In this document: piece by piece, positions 34,695-43,653 of the stretch
Numbering within the stretch: the first letter of the stretch is position 1
Layout of the letters: every line of letters starts with the position of its first letter
Source of the DNA: MGNI01 sp964353875
GTDB lineage: Bacteria > Chloroflexota > Anaerolineae > Anaerolineales > E44-bin32
Direction of reading: 5' to 3'
NCBI GenBank assembly: GCA_964353875.1
Contig: CAYGXU010000009.1
Coordinates: 1-54,092 of the forward strand
DNA: 54,092 nt
Translations under genes and position numbers: made by a program
Notes under the pieces: generated by a model
The model's input: only the letters and a program-made list of their open reading frames with translations
What the model was told of the DNA's origin: nothing
The model's database searches: none

Positions 34695-35732
34695 TTAATT
34701 CCCCCCCTGACAGCCCGTGTTTACGAATTCACCTGTGAAATCAGAAAACTTCGCTGCATTATCCCGTACTATGACTTTGATCTTGATTTGCGAATCGGGC
34801 TGCACGCCAGGAATTGTCGTTGCCCCTCGATATGTGCCATTCCAGGTACCATAAGGGGTGTAGCTTTGACTAACGGCATCCAGACCCTTGCCACAGATAT
34901 CCGATTCTGAGGGCAGGATACTACACCAGAGACTGACATATCCACCACCATCCCCCAGTCCGGATGAAGGCCCAATTCCGTAAGAGACTGCCTGATCCTT
35001 TACATTGGCAATCTGGACATCAATATGGCAATTTTCGCCATCTCGGTTGAGGACGACGACAAGCTGAAGCAATTCTGGCTTCTGGCTATCCGCTGGTGTC
35101 GGCGTTGGAGTAATGGTCGGCGTGTTTGTAATTGTTGGCGTAGGCGTTATTGAAGGCGTCGGCGTATTCGACGGTGTGGGTGTGTTCGACGCTGTGGGTG
35201 TATTCGACGGTGTGGGCGTGTCCGATGGTGTGGGGGTAATCGACGGCGGTAATGTCGGAGGTGGGCGGCGGGTGCGAGTGGGTGTTGGCGGGATGGGCGT
35301 TCGGCTGGGTGTGGGCGTCTTTGATGGCGTTGAAGTATTGGTTGCCGTCCTGGTGAGCGAAGGCGACGGGGTCACCGTGGCGGTCAGGGTCGCCGTCGCA
35401 CTGGGCGTGATGGTCGGCGTATCCGTCGGAACCAATACCGTCACGGTTGGAGAGGGCTCTTTCTCCTCAGCTAATTCGTCCCCATCAACTTTGATTGATT
35501 GGTCGCGCAGGAGCTCTTCAATAATCGATAGCCTCAGAGCGCCTAACGAACCCAGCAGGTCCTCCGCGCCGTAATCTGCGCCCAGACGGGATTGCAGGCT
35601 GACCGATAAAGGTAATAAACGCGGCCAATTCAGGACCATGCTTGTGATGGCAGCAATTAATAGAATCGTCAACAAAAAGATCAGCAGAGCTTCTAACGGA
35701 AACTGATCCCTGCGGGAGGTTTCATCTTCCAT
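34695..35732 (-). CDS. Membrane-anchored protein with long Thr/Pro linker
   Basis: A 345-residue protein: one N-terminal transmembrane helix (about 15-37), a conserved helical segment SRLGADYGAEDLLGSLGALR then LSIIEELLRD, an acidic spacer, about 95 residues of TPTPSNTPT-type linker (about 95-210), and a C-terminal beta-rich domain (LVVVLNRDGENCHIDVQIAN) with several cysteines. The N-terminal segment is shared with the next gene (35879-37105), so they are paralogues. No known domain name can be given. The linker would span the cell wall to display the C-terminal domain. Confidence 0.75.
   Translation of the reverse strand: MEDETSRRDQFPLEALLIFLLTILLIAAITSMVLNWPRLLPLSVSLQSRLGADYGAEDLLGSLGALRLSIIEELLRDQSIKVDGDELAEEKEPSPTVTVLVPTDTPTITPSATATLTATVTPSPSLTRTATNTSTPSKTPTPSRTPIPPTPTRTRRPPPTLPPSITPTPSDTPTPSNTPTASNTPTPSNTPTPSITPTPTITNTPTITPTPTPADSQKPELLQLVVVLNRDGENCHIDVQIANVKDQAVSYGIGPSSGLGDGGGYVSLWCSILPSESDICGKGLDAVSQSYTPYGTWNGTYRGATTIPGVQPDSQIKIKVIVRDNAAKFSDFTGEFVNTGCQGGN
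35155..35260 (-). repeat. 18-bp tandem repeats encoding the Thr/Pro linker
   Basis: On the plus strand units close to GGTGTGGGTGTATTCGAC repeat about six times with few changes. They encode the six-residue repeat PSNTPT on the minus strand. Such repeats expand and shrink by slippage. Confidence 0.8.
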
Positions 35733-35878
35733 AATCCCGGCCCCCCTTTCATTGATTTACTTACCGCTTGGATGAATGGCTAGATCATAACAAGTATAAC
35801 CCCAAATTGGAGGAGTCGAGGCATTGAAATTGAGAAACGGGGTGGTGGGTTTATTCCATGATGGAAGAATAGGAACAA

Positions 35879-37105
35879 TTATTGGGGCTTTCCACATTCG
35901 GCCGGCATAGTGTACTCTCCAAGAAAATGGCATGTTTCGTGACCAGCCTGATCACGGGCTTTTGAGTAGAGCGCAATATGGAATCGATCCGGAGCTGGGG
36001 ACGCCCAAGATGGATCGATTTCAATCTGAATTGAACCATCGTAACAGCCATCCCATCCACCCTCTTGTGTCGGACCGCCACTACAGAGGGTCAGAGGATT
36101 GGAGAAAATCCAGTCTGTTACGCCGCCATTAACTGGTTCAACCTTATATTTCAGTTTAACCCATTCGATCCCACTTGATGGCGCAGGATCTACCACTCGT
36201 AAGTCCGTGACTGTTACTGTGATTGTACAGACATTCAAATTCCCAGGCGCAGGATCAAGGATGCCCCCGGATATTTGTGGTGGCTGTGTATCGTTCGGCT
36301 TGGGAGTCTCAACTGGCTGGCTTTGAATGATGCATCGCAAAGACTTGCTAGAAGCGGTGGCCTCCTTTCCGTTCAGATGCCAGAATAGCGAGTCGCCATT
36401 AAAAATATTACTGAAACTAGCACTGGGGTATTCCGGAGAGCGTCCGGGGAGGAAGCTTGTAGGCTGACCTCGATCCTTCGGTTCTGGGGAAAAGTAATTA
36501 GCAGAACCAATGGGGATCTCCACCGTCTGATCGTTGGGATTCTGATATCCCCAATAAGCGGTATAAGAATGATCCTCATTTTCTGTGATGCACTCCAGAA
36601 GCGGGATGACTTCTGAAATCCCGGGAGTTGCAGTCGGGACAGAGTTAGTCTTCGTTGCTGTCGGAGTCACAATGGGCGTCATCGTCATTGTGGCTATGGG
36701 TTTGGTCGTCGCGAGAGGTAATGGAGTTGCAGCCGTTTCAGTTGTCGTTGGAGGGATGATCACTGTCTCGGTGGGGAATGTTGGCTGAGAAACGATAGCC
36801 GCCTGCCCAGTGGCCGTTGGAACCAGCCCCCATAAATCTTGTTCTAATTTAGTCCTGGTTTCGGATGATAATTCTGCATCTCCAAAGATCTCATCCAGGA
36901 TGGCCAGTTGCAGGGTTTTCAGCGTGCCGCCAAAGATATCCGGACCATAATCCGCAAGCAGGTTAGATCGTAAGTGGAGATAGAATGAAGATCTAATCTC
37001 AGGGGAAAATCCCATCCAGAGGATAAGTAGGATCCATAGGAATAATACAGGCAAAAAAACCCCTAAAGCTTCGATCAACCAGGAGCTTTCTGATCGCCTG
37101 TCCAA
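35879..37105 (-). CDS. Membrane-anchored protein, paralogue of 34695-35732
   Basis: A 408-residue protein with one N-terminal helix (about 13-33), then LRSNLLADYGPDIFGGTLKT and LQLAILDEIFGD, matching the equivalent segment of its neighbour. The linker is shorter and richer in Thr/Ala. Two beta-type domains follow: one with a possible Ig-like form (SYTAYWGYQNPNDQTVEIPI) and a C-terminal one like that of the neighbour. TTG 37105 overlaps the cyclase gene by 31 bases. Function unknown; probably an exported protein coupled to the adjacent signalling and sortase genes. Confidence 0.72.
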   Translation of the reverse strand: MDRRSESSWLIEALGVFLPVLFLWILLILWMGFSPEIRSSFYLHLRSNLLADYGPDIFGGTLKTLQLAILDEIFGDAELSSETRTKLEQDLWGLVPTATGQAAIVSQPTFPTETVIIPPTTTETAATPLPLATTKPIATMTMTPIVTPTATKTNSVPTATPGISEVIPLLECITENEDHSYTAYWGYQNPNDQTVEIPIGSANYFSPEPKDRGQPTSFLPGRSPEYPSASFSNIFNGDSLFWHLNGKEATASSKSLRCIIQSQPVETPKPNDTQPPQISGGILDPAPGNLNVCTITVTVTDLRVVDPAPSSGIEWVKLKYKVEPVNGGVTDWIFSNPLTLCSGGPTQEGGWDGCYDGSIQIEIDPSWASPAPDRFHIALYSKARDQAGHETCHFLGEYTMPAECGKPQ

Positions 37106-38967
37106 TTCTGATCCAACCCTCCCGCGCCACTCGTGTAACGCACCCTACGAGCTTGAACTTCGTAGACATTAACAGTCTGCCCAGAATGACGCAAACGCGC
37201 CCGACCATAACGTCCGAATTTAAATTGCTGACGAGCATCCGACAGGCATTCATATGTTGACTGAGAGATCAGGATAGCTCCGCCTCCCAATTCTCGACAT
37301 ATCTCCTGTACGCTGCGCGCTTCTAGTACAATATCGCCAATTACGATTGATTTCAACTGGGACAAATTTCCTACTCCCCCAGCCACGATCTCTCCAGTCG
37401 CAAGCCCCAGCCACAATTCCATGGCAGGCAATCCCTTGCTGGAACGATTTTTATTCCAGCGTTCGATCAAGCCCACAATTTCTAAACTAGCTTGAATTCC
37501 CCGAATCGCTCCATCTTGAGCAGTGAGTTGCTGTGGCAGAATTCCAAAGGCTGCCATCATAGTCCCCCCATCAAAAGTACTGATTTGACCGCCATATCGG
37601 GATAGGACTGGCTCCATGGCACGATACAATTCATCCATAGTTCGAATAAGCGCTTCAGGATCGTCACTACCCATCACAGCGAGAAAATTGATCATGTCGG
37701 CAACCAGAATGGTCGCATCAGAGCAGATCCCTCGCCTCGCTCCCGGCATTGTCTCTGCTTGGTCTAATTGAGAAAAGCGATTCATAGGTGGGGCCTGGAA
37801 AGCACTGGCATAAGAGCCGCTCTCCCGTAAACCCGTGACCAGGGTGTTAAACGAATCAGCTAATAAACCGATCTCATCGTTGCTACGCGTCTTTACCTGG
37901 GTATCGAGATCCCCTGCCGCAACTTGGGCAGAAGCCGCGGCGATTTCAATGAGTGGGCGTGTGATCGTATGAGAGATCAGCAGCCCAATAGTCACTACAA
38001 GTACCAATGCTGCTGCACCATAACGAGCCACCAGAAGCACATTTTCAAAAAATGCGCCCTGCAATTGGATATCCTGCTTGGCAATCCCCAAGAAGCCCAA
38101 ATCGACAGTTTTATTCCTTGCCTCGAATTGGGTTAACACCTCTCGAAAAGAATCCCCGGCTACACTCACATTTCTTACTATACTTTGCTCGGCGCTTTTT
38201 GTAACGATTTCGGAAATGAGCGAGCTCTCGAGCGTGAGTCGATCTTTGGGTTCAAGTTGAAATGATGATCCCCGGAGAGCGCCAGTTGTGAGATCATAGA
38301 CGCTGATGTTCACCCCGATCTCATCTTGAAGCTGTAAAAGCATATTCTCCAAGTAATTCCCTACTAGAACAGCCCCAATAATGGCTCCCTGGTTGTCCCT
38401 TAAAGGCGCGCCTAAAACAAAGACACTGATTTCATTTTGATCCATTTGTAACGCTTCCAGGCCAACCCACTTATCTCCCTGAGCGTCGTCTTCCCCAGAT
38501 AGGATCTGATTGATAAAGGTCCAATCTCTGTATAGGGTCTCACCGCGAAGAATCTCATAATCGCCAGCTGAGCCTTGAGGATGATGGCGTATCGTCAGTA
38601 AGCTGATGGCTTCTCCATCCAACACAACGGCTACGTCCACGCCAGCATTAATAACCAGGGGCAGCACCCTGGCGCGCAAATCCTCCGCGCTCTGCATTGC
38701 AACTCCCTGAGGGACACCCTCGGTATTCGCAATCAAACGTTCCAACTCGAGCATATCCCGCTCAACGCGGACAATGGCATCTGTGACCCGCTTCCCTCGA
38801 TCTGCAAGGTCCTCTAAAAAGTGAAACTCATCCATCTGACTCATCACTTGGTTTACAAGAAAAGCTGCCCCTAGCCCAAGCAACAGTGCCAGAAAGATGA
38901 ACGGCAGTGTAATTTTCCAACGTAAACTAAATCGAACGCGTGCCCGAGAACCTTTTCTCACACTCAT
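37075..38967 (-). CDS. Membrane class III adenylate/guanylate cyclase with HAMP domain
   Basis: About 630 residues. Two transmembrane helices flank a large extracellular sensor (about 45-300; CHASE/Cache-like, with DVAVVLDGEAISLL and IIGAVLVGNYLENML). HAMP follows (ITRPLIEIAAASAQVAAGDL), then a catalytic domain with DATILVADMINF and ISTFDGGTMMAAFG, keeping both metal-binding Asp, and IVIGDIVLEARSVQEI, where the usual Asn-x3-Arg motif keeps only Arg. Activity may be reduced or the substrate shifted. ATG 38967 has AAGG six bases upstream and is preferred to 38982. It may sense an external signal and make cAMP or cGMP. Confidence 0.85.
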   Translation of the reverse strand: MSVRKGSRARVRFSLRWKITLPFIFLALLLGLGAAFLVNQVMSQMDEFHFLEDLADRGKRVTDAIVRVERDMLELERLIANTEGVPQGVAMQSAEDLRARVLPLVINAGVDVAVVLDGEAISLLTIRHHPQGSAGDYEILRGETLYRDWTFINQILSGEDDAQGDKWVGLEALQMDQNEISVFVLGAPLRDNQGAIIGAVLVGNYLENMLLQLQDEIGVNISVYDLTTGALRGSSFQLEPKDRLTLESSLISEIVTKSAEQSIVRNVSVAGDSFREVLTQFEARNKTVDLGFLGIAKQDIQLQGAFFENVLLVARYGAAALVLVVTIGLLISHTITRPLIEIAAASAQVAAGDLDTQVKTRSNDEIGLLADSFNTLVTGLRESGSYASAFQAPPMNRFSQLDQAETMPGARRGICSDATILVADMINFLAVMGSDDPEALIRTMDELYRAMEPVLSRYGGQISTFDGGTMMAAFGILPQQLTAQDGAIRGIQASLEIVGLIERWNKNRSSKGLPAMELWLGLATGEIVAGGVGNLSQLKSIVIGDIVLEARSVQEICRELGGGAILISQSTYECLSDARQQFKFGRYGRARLRHSGQTVNVYEVQARRVRYTSGAGGLDQNWTGDQKAPG

Positions 38968-38998
38968 CGTCAGCCTTAACATCCATTTCTTGACTCGA

Positions 38999-39223
38999 TT
39001 AGCGCAAGAAAAATGATAGAAGGATTAAAATAACTACAAAGCTACCGGCGATCACGCCAATTCTTCGAAGATCCCTTTTCACGTAACTATAGTCCGGCTG
39101 AAAATCCCTCTGCCCTCCAATCCCTCGCGCTTGTCCGGAGGAGGCTACATTAGATAAAGTTGCATCAGATACGATGGGTACTGATGGTCGGCGGATTTTC
39201 TTTTTCTTTTCCTTTTTGCTCAT
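38999..39223 (-). CDS. Small basic membrane protein
   Basis: A 74-residue protein with a Lys-rich start (SKKEKKKKIRR), a polar middle, and one C-terminal helix (about 54-73, IGVIAGSFVVILILLSFFLR). AGGAGA at good spacing supports the start. It is tail-anchored with the N-terminus in the cytosol. It lies between the sortase and the cyclase in one run of genes; function unknown. Confidence 0.7.
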   Translation of the reverse strand: MSKKEKKKKIRRPSVPIVSDATLSNVASSGQARGIGGQRDFQPDYSYVKRDLRRIGVIAGSFVVILILLSFFLR

Positions 39224-39250
39224 AGAGTTTCTCTCCTAGGGTATGAATAT

Positions 39251-40165
39251 CTACTGTACTTGTAGTTCGCCGAAGACCACAATTCGTTGCGTATCGACGA
39301 GGTAGGGGTAACAAGAGATGAGAGTGATAGTCGGCGTTTCAGTTGCCTCCATCACACTCACCTCCGTTGAAACCACAATACGTAAACCAGTGACTAAGTA
39401 GACATACTCGCGCGTGGCAGTCATGATACGGATCTCATCCCCTGGTTTAAGCTGATCGAGATTGCGGAAGAGTTCCCCAAAAATGTCATTATGAGCGGAT
39501 AAAATCAAATTACCTGACTGTCCTGGGTCTGCGCTGCTAATATGCTGACCAACCCCTTTCTTTAATTGCTCCCATCCATCCCCTTGCACAATCGGCTGGG
39601 GATTCGCCCACAAAGATTCAATGAGAATCTGCCGAGCTTGCTCAGGGCCGGGCGTGGGAATGGGGAACTGAGGCAAAGATTGTACCAAGGGACGTAAATT
39701 TGCGGGGATCTCAGCGTCATTTGGCCTTGCTCCCCCAGGGGAAGTCGGTGGCATGTGCCCCGAAGGCAGCACAACCGCCGTGATCAAGGGAGTGGTTGTG
39801 GATGTGGGCAATGTCATCGCCTCTTCCGCCTCTCGGTTGAGCACTTGCAATAGGCCAAATCCTTTTAAGAATAGGAAAGCCATTCCGAAAACTGCCAAAA
39901 TTTCAACCCATAATAGCATTCGATTGAAGACAGCACGAAACATATTCGTAAAGTTGATTCGAGGTTTCTCATCGCCATCGTTCTCCCCCTTCCCCTGCTC
40001 AAATTGACTTTCTTCATCGACTTCGGTGACTGGGAGTGCCCTGCCAGTCTTACGAAAACGTTGCAATCGCGTGGCATGCGCCTCACGCTTCTTGCGCGCC
40101 AGGACTGCCTCCAATTCCTCAATGGAATAGTCCCCGATCGAATGTCTTTCCCTGCCCATGCTCAC
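39251..40165 (-). CDS. Sortase (class D/E-like)
   Basis: A 304-residue membrane-anchored transpeptidase. A cytosolic N-terminal tail of about 80 charged residues precedes one transmembrane helix (about 86-108). The sortase barrel follows with the catalytic trio His (LSAHNDIFGE, about 225), Cys (TLISCYPYL, about 285) and Arg (TQRIVVFG, about 294). The long cytosolic tail is unusual for small sortases. The enzyme attaches proteins with a C-terminal sorting signal to the envelope; possible clients in this window are the VIT/VWA protein and the two linker proteins, although none has a canonical LPxTG. Start may be ATG 40159. Confidence 0.88.
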   Translation of the reverse strand: MSMGRERHSIGDYSIEELEAVLARKKREAHATRLQRFRKTGRALPVTEVDEESQFEQGKGENDGDEKPRINFTNMFRAVFNRMLLWVEILAVFGMAFLFLKGFGLLQVLNREAEEAMTLPTSTTTPLITAVVLPSGHMPPTSPGGARPNDAEIPANLRPLVQSLPQFPIPTPGPEQARQILIESLWANPQPIVQGDGWEQLKKGVGQHISSADPGQSGNLILSAHNDIFGELFRNLDQLKPGDEIRIMTATREYVYLVTGLRIVVSTEVSVMEATETPTITLISCYPYLVDTQRIVVFGELQVQ

Positions 40166-40385
40166 AAGTCCAAGATATACAATTCAACACGATGTGTGCT
40201 CATCTCGCCGGCATGCCCCAACGAGGTGTTAATTCGTCATGAAGGACGAATCCCGTGCAGTGATTATACACGAACAATGGAACCGCGCTTGTGGGGGCAT
40301 AACCATAAAATCCGGCACTTTGCGATAGATAAGGATCTATAAACATCAGCAAGTTTGTGCCGAAACTTAACCCTGGTTGGTTTCA

Positions 40386-40538
40386 ATGAAGGATCACCAA
40401 TACCAGGATGAATTTAATCGATTGCTTTATAATCCGGAACAAGATTATGGCGAATGGCTTTTTATCCCGATTCCTGTGGAAGAGGTTCTATTCCCGACAG
40501 GGGTTGAACACGATTGCGATCCATCCAATTTCAGATGA
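40386..40538 (+). CDS. Small acidic protein of 50 residues before the dehydrogenase
   Basis: MKDHQYQDEFNRLLYNPEQD opens a compact acidic ORF with plausible codon use. Its stop codon overlaps the GAGGAG that serves the next gene, so the two could be translationally coupled. No family is recognised and its own ribosome site is weak. It may be a real small protein that is missed by length filters. Confidence 0.5.
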   Translation: MKDHQYQDEFNRLLYNPEQDYGEWLFIPIPVEEVLFPTGVEHDCDPSNFR

Positions 40539-40550
40539 GGAGTGTCATTC

Positions 40551-41729
40551 ATGAGCTATAACTACGCAATCATCGGTTCTGGGCGACAAGGAACAGCAGC
40601 AGCATATGACCTGGCTCGCTTCTGTGATGCAAAGACTCTTTTGATGGCAGACATCGATGATAAACAGGCTGCCAGCGCAGCAAAACGTTTAAACGCGCTA
40701 CTCAGACAGTCCGTGGCACAACCAATCCGGCTCGACGCTGAAGATCCAAAAGCTGTACGAGCTTTCCTGCAAAAATACCAAGTCGACGCCTTAATCGGCG
40801 CAACTCCATTTTTCCTCAACCTCGGGCTTACACAGGCTGCTATCGATACAGGCGCTGGAATGACCGACTTCGGCGGGAATAGCGAAATCGTATTCAAACA
40901 AATTGATCTTTCTGAGCACGCTGCTGCTGCCGGAATATCGATCGTACCGGATTGTGGTCAGGTACCCGGGATGGGAACCACCCTTGTACTCTACGCAATG
41001 GAAGCATTGGATGAGCCTCGCGATGTTTTTATGTGGGATTGTGGTCTGCCAGTACATCCGGAACCCCCCTGGAATTATCACCTGACTTTTAGCATTGAGG
41101 GTCTGACAAATGAGTATTACGGCGACTGTCATTTCATCCGAGAGGGGCAGACAGTGCAGATCCCTGTCCTGGAAGAATACGAGACCCTTGAGTTCCCAGA
41201 ACCACTGGGTAGATTGGAGGCTTTTACAACTGCTGGCGGGCTCACAACCGCGGCTCACACTTTCGCCGGTAAATTACAGACTCTCCAAAACAAGACTCTC
41301 CGCTACCCGGGCCACTTCGCATATGTCAAAGTCATGCAGCAATTGGGGTTTCTCGAACTAGACCCGATCGATGTGGATGGCCAGAAGGTGATCCCGCGTC
41401 ATGTCCTCCATACTCTCTGGGATCCCCTAATCCGTGCCAATCCGGACACACACGATCTCATCTTCATTCACATCATCGCTCGAGGGCTAAAAAATAGCCG
41501 AGAGACTGAAGTACAAGTCGACCTATTGCACTTTTTCGACGAGACCACTGGCTTTACGGCGATGGAACAAGGTACCGGTTGGCACGCTGCCATCCTAACT
41601 GGTGCCATCACTCGAGGGGAGGTTTCCAAGGGGGTCATCCCGGTCGAGAAAGCGATGAGCGGATCTGACTTTGTCAGGCAGGCTGCAAGACGAGGCTTCC
41701 AGATCAAGCGGACTATTCGGCCAGGCTAA
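40551..41729 (+). CDS. Saccharopine dehydrogenase-like / L-lysine 6-dehydrogenase-like protein
   Basis: A Rossmann enzyme of about 392 residues: NYAIIGSGRQGTAAAYDLAR binds NAD(P), and MTDFGGNSEIVFKQ, IVPDCGQVPGMGTTLVLYAM, HPEPPWNYHLTFSIEGLTNE match lysine 6-dehydrogenase, which forms piperideine-6-carboxylate from lysine. The start is ATG 40551 with GAGGAG eight bases upstream rather than GTG 40542. A terminator hairpin follows. Substrate assignment within the family is moderate. Confidence 0.82.
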   Translation: MSYNYAIIGSGRQGTAAAYDLARFCDAKTLLMADIDDKQAASAAKRLNALLRQSVAQPIRLDAEDPKAVRAFLQKYQVDALIGATPFFLNLGLTQAAIDTGAGMTDFGGNSEIVFKQIDLSEHAAAAGISIVPDCGQVPGMGTTLVLYAMEALDEPRDVFMWDCGLPVHPEPPWNYHLTFSIEGLTNEYYGDCHFIREGQTVQIPVLEEYETLEFPEPLGRLEAFTTAGGLTTAAHTFAGKLQTLQNKTLRYPGHFAYVKVMQQLGFLELDPIDVDGQKVIPRHVLHTLWDPLIRANPDTHDLIFIHIIARGLKNSRETEVQVDLLHFFDETTGFTAMEQGTGWHAAILTGAITRGEVSKGVIPVEKAMSGSDFVRQAARRGFQIKRTIRPG

Positions 41730-41785
41730 TGAATGAAAATAGGGTAGAGAGATGGCCTGGCCTGTCAAAAATCAAAGCAGATCAC

Positions 41786-41810
41786 AAAGGCGACCCCTGT
41801 GGTCGCCTTT
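41786..41810 (+). terminator. Hairpin terminator after the dehydrogenase
   Basis: A perfect 10-bp stem AAAGGCGACC/GGTCGCCTTT with a five-base loop. The only T-run is the end of the stem. Confidence 0.7.
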
Positions 41811-42181
41811 GGATTGAGCAGGCACATGCCCTACCATCCATCAATAATCCATTGAAATCCTCGTGATGACCCTTGAGATCACTTATGGCTTGATCCATCC
41901 GCGAACTTTAGACCTGGGCAAGGGTTCTTACCAATCATCTGAAGTATGGAAAAATCATCACCCACATCATGAGAGATCAATGCTATCCATTGACCTCCCC
42001 TGCCTCGGGGTATTCGGTCGATTAACAAGCCAGAGTCCCCCTGCCCCGAATGACTTGCCCTTGAGGAATTGTTGGGGAACTTATCATAGCGTTGGTAGAT
42101 TCGTAAGTGTGGAAAAAAATCAGATATTGACTGAAGTCCCTTCAAACCAGGTTGGGCTTGTGTTATGGAACCGATTGCACA
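41811..42181. other. Intergenic region, no supported gene
   Basis: Open frames on both strands are short or of improbable composition. The region lies between the converging dehydrogenase and DUF3307-like genes. Confidence 0.4.
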
Positions 42182-42919
42182 TTAGAAAAGGTGAATCGTT
42201 AAACCGGCCAAAGTGCCTAGACCGATCGAACAGAGGGTTCCGATGAGGAAATACTCGGCAAAAGCTGGGTCTTTAAACTGAGGGTAACGCGCAGCAGCCT
42301 TGGCGGCAACAGCAAAACCCACTGCCGTCAAGCCTCCCGCCAGGATGAGCGCTAACGTAAACAAACGCTCCAGGATGCCAATCACCTCTCCAGCTCCAAG
42401 GTGGGGCTCGATTCGATCTGGGACACCTCCCGCCCGTACCAGTCCTATCACCCCAACTGTCACCATCGTAGCCCAGCAGAACATCGCCACCACCGCTAAA
42501 AGGACCATCAGAATTTGGGTTGGAAAATCAGGAGGGGCAACATTAGCAAGCGGGATTACGTCATTAAAGCCAAGTGCAGCACTCCCGGCAGGGAACAAGG
42601 CGAACAAGAAGGGGAGCAGGTGTGCCCAAGGCTTACCCAACTTATTGGGGCCCTTCCCCTCGCGCTTCACCAATCGACGAATCGTAAACCCGGCTGCCTC
42701 GCCTGAAATCACTGCGATCACAAAAAGAGCAAGCAGGACGAAAAAACGTCTTGTTTGAAGGAACCAGACGGTGAAAACCAAGCACCAGATGAGAATCCGC
42801 ATTAAAGTACGTTGCCATCTCCATCGAGATGTGAAACGCTCCAGAGCGGACTTGCGTGTTTGGAAACCATATTCCGTGATGAAAATATTCAGGAGAGCGA
42901 GGAGATAAAGATCGACCAT
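42182..42919 (-). CDS. DUF3307-like integral membrane protein, partner of SatD-like gene
   Basis: A 245-residue protein with about six hydrophobic helices. The C-terminal part (GAGEVIGILERLFTLALILA, then KAAARYPQFKDPAFAEYFLI with GTL after it) matches what I recall of DUF3307 proteins, which are often encoded next to satD. It begins 7 bases after the SatD-like gene ends and has AGAGGT eight bases before its ATG, so the two form an operon. Function is unknown; it could be a membrane effector of a SatD-made signal (inference). Confidence 0.65.
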   Translation of the reverse strand: MVDLYLLALLNIFITEYGFQTRKSALERFTSRWRWQRTLMRILIWCLVFTVWFLQTRRFFVLLALFVIAVISGEAAGFTIRRLVKREGKGPNKLGKPWAHLLPFLFALFPAGSAALGFNDVIPLANVAPPDFPTQILMVLLAVVAMFCWATMVTVGVIGLVRAGGVPDRIEPHLGAGEVIGILERLFTLALILAGGLTAVGFAVAAKAAARYPQFKDPAFAEYFLIGTLCSIGLGTLAGLTIHLF

Positions 42920-42925
42920 CTGAGG

Positions 42926-43561
42926 TTACCTCTGTGAATTAAAAGCACTCTGGAGGGCAAGGGTCCAAATATGGGTGGCTTCAAGAACCATTTCCGCCTC
43001 CGCTGCTCGAAGATGCTGGCTGACGGCGCTGGGTGTGATCCCTAGTTCAGCCGCGATCGATTTGCCGGACATGCCACCCATGGTGAGGTCCACAACCTGT
43101 TGTTGACGTTCGGTCCATCCATAGCGTAACCCCGCGTACAGCAAAGAATAAATCCCGAAACAGGCCTCTTCCGCTTCAGCCACTACTTCGATCTGCGTCG
43201 CTCGGCGCTCCGCCTGTTCAATTGCTGCTCTTGCCCGATGAAAACAGGGACCATCCATCCCCAAGGCGATGGGCTCTAAGGTCGTATCAAGCCGTCCAAC
43301 CCCCAAACCCATTCTCAGCTCCACGGGATGGACGATCGAGCGGAACAAGGCCATGAGTCGGTCGATCTCCTTCACCGAATGTAATAAGCCCTGGAACTCA
43401 TCGCCGATCGTGAGCACGAAATGGGAAGCGATCCCGGCTGAAAAACGCTCATTGACAAGATCGATTGCCTTCCGCAGCTGCCTTTGAAGCTCCTTCCGAT
43501 CCTGCACCCCTCTCGAACCAACCACATCCCCAATCACAGCCAGGAAAATTGATCGTCCCAT
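42926..43561 (-). CDS. SatD-like protein: cyclase-like palm domain plus HTH
   Basis: About 211 residues. The N-terminal part follows the SatD family: FLAVIGDVVGSR (Asp12) and FVLTIGDEFQGLL (Asp54) occupy the places of the two metal-binding aspartates in class III cyclases, and ELRMGLGVGRLDTT and PCFHRARAAIEQAE match the later blocks of that fold. The C-terminal part RYGWTERQQQVVDLTMGGMS then IAAELGITPSAVSQHLRAAE is a helix-turn-helix. ATG 43561 is preferred to TTG 43570. Three dyad repeats lie about 95 bases upstream and may be its own binding sites. Biochemical activity is not established for the family. Confidence 0.78.
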   Translation of the reverse strand: MGRSIFLAVIGDVVGSRGVQDRKELQRQLRKAIDLVNERFSAGIASHFVLTIGDEFQGLLHSVKEIDRLMALFRSIVHPVELRMGLGVGRLDTTLEPIALGMDGPCFHRARAAIEQAERRATQIEVVAEAEEACFGIYSLLYAGLRYGWTERQQQVVDLTMGGMSGKSIAAELGITPSAVSQHLRAAEAEMVLEATHIWTLALQSAFNSQR

Positions 43562-43653
43562 TTCAAACAAAACCTCGGTTTTTCCTTGAAGTCACTGGCA
43601 TTCCCTATCTTCGGAGATAAGATTTGATTTTTATTCTGACCTTTTTGATCCAT

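Noticed and set aside
35113..35574. Plus-strand ORF rich in Gly-Val repeats (GVGVFDGVGVFD)
   Set aside because: It is the antisense reading of the Thr/Pro linker repeats of the gene at 34695-35732 and has no ribosome site.
41863..42246. 127-codon ORF running into the DUF3307-like gene from the opposite strand
   Set aside because: Composition is not protein-like and it overlaps a well-supported gene.
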